From assembly GCF_000003815.2 (NCBI RefSeq), contig NC_049992.1, positions 18,894,396 to 18,958,395 of the forward strand: a stretch of 64,000 nucleotides of DNA. The letters run 5' to 3'. This DNA comes from Branchiostoma floridae (lineage: Eukaryota > Chordata > Leptocardii > Amphioxiformes > Branchiostomatidae). Below are positions 63,484-64,000 of this stretch, in pieces. The notes beneath the pieces are model-generated. The model worked only from the letters and a program-made list of their open reading frames with translations. It did not search any database and had not been told where the DNA came from. Position 1 is the stretch's first letter, and each line of letters opens with the position of its first letter. A program made the position numbers and the translations under genes.

Positions 63484-64000
63484 GCTACACCAAATCTGCT
63501 TCTCATTACCCAAATTTCGACCTCTGACCTCCCGTAGAATGTTATTCACTTCCAAGCTTCCGTAGTATTTTATTTCGCATTTCTCTAATACCATTATGTA
63601 TATACCGTCCTATGTAATTTGTCTTGTACCGTTGTGAAGTTGTTATATATAGATCTATGCAATCAGCTATGCTGCCTATAGGTCTGTGTAATGTACCGTC
63701 GCATTTTGAATAAATAACAAGTGACCGTAGGTAACATAGTCTGTGACGTCGGTCTGGTATATGTTGCTTGTTTTGTCTTCTTTGGTGTGTGACGTTGTGC
63801 TTATATCCTATATGATTCTTTTCATGGTGTTAGATATATCGTTGTATCTAAAGTTGCCTAATATTTCTGTGTCATGTGAATCTTACTAAACAGGTATGGA
63901 TTGTGAGATAACATGTGGCCAAAGTCAAAAAGATATGGTGACGATAAGTTACCGGATGGTCTACTCTAATACACAGGCACATTCACACACAGACACACCT
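63484..64000 (+). other. Downstream of gene B, with a possible further exon at 63894-64000
   Basis: After 'ttactaaacag' (63893) the phase that matches a 63421 splice is open to the window end (GMDCEITCGQSQKDMVTISY...). AATAAA signals occur at 63453 and 63709. No family recognised, so this exon is tentative. Confidence 0.3.

Overview
The window looks like nuclear DNA of an invertebrate chordate, most probably an amphioxus (Branchiostoma). The evidence is GT-AG split genes, very dense short TIR elements, degraded non-LTR retrotransposons, tRNA-derived SINEs, (CCCTAA)n interstitial telomeric repeats, and domain types that are expanded in amphioxus (hevein-like Cys modules, NPxY-tailed type II membrane proteins with F5/8C-like domains, EGF/Ig receptor kinases). 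The species call is inference. There are two assembly gaps (10529-10648 and 28101-28200).

Two large interrupted inverted duplications organise the window. P1 has arms at about 2003-6190 and 14825-23660. It carries a hevein-like terminal exon at both outer ends, a GGGCGATCGCCC minisatellite in each arm and one unrecognised shared exon. Its central loop holds fragments of two unrecognised genes (exons at 8192-8254 and 9715-10221 on minus; a first exon at 11402-11500 on plus). P2 has arms at about 27130-39570 and 52138-63483. Each arm carries one copy of the same multi-exon gene, pointing outward: copy A on minus, copy B on plus.

The P2 gene pair is the most interesting content. Each copy has a TATA-type promoter and short 5'UTR exon, then a cytoplasmic N-terminal exon rich in NPxY motifs, a single transmembrane exon, an exon of 11-residue repeats full of N-glycosylation sequons, and a discoidin/F5-F8C-like exon. 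The predicted product is a type II membrane receptor with PTB-docking motifs inside and a glycosylated stalk plus ligand-binding domain outside. The copies differ: A has a doubled NPxY segment, a truncated spare copy of that exon, and a long intron filled with a telomere-like satellite and nested transposons; B has a LINE in its last mapped intron and may run past the window end.

Between the P2 arms lie an intronless, broken EGF-Ig-EGF receptor tyrosine kinase pseudogene (41489-43966) and an apparently intact ADF/cofilin gene (46800-50085) with a TATA box, two CArG (SRF) sites and the classic ATG-only first coding exon. The rest is transposon debris: LINE fragments (21.8, 24.4-26.6, 31.8 and 59.9-62.9 kb), tRNA-SINEs, a 1.1 kb TA-flanked element in two copies, a TTAA-flanked piggyBac-type element, hAT-type MITEs and several other palindromic elements.
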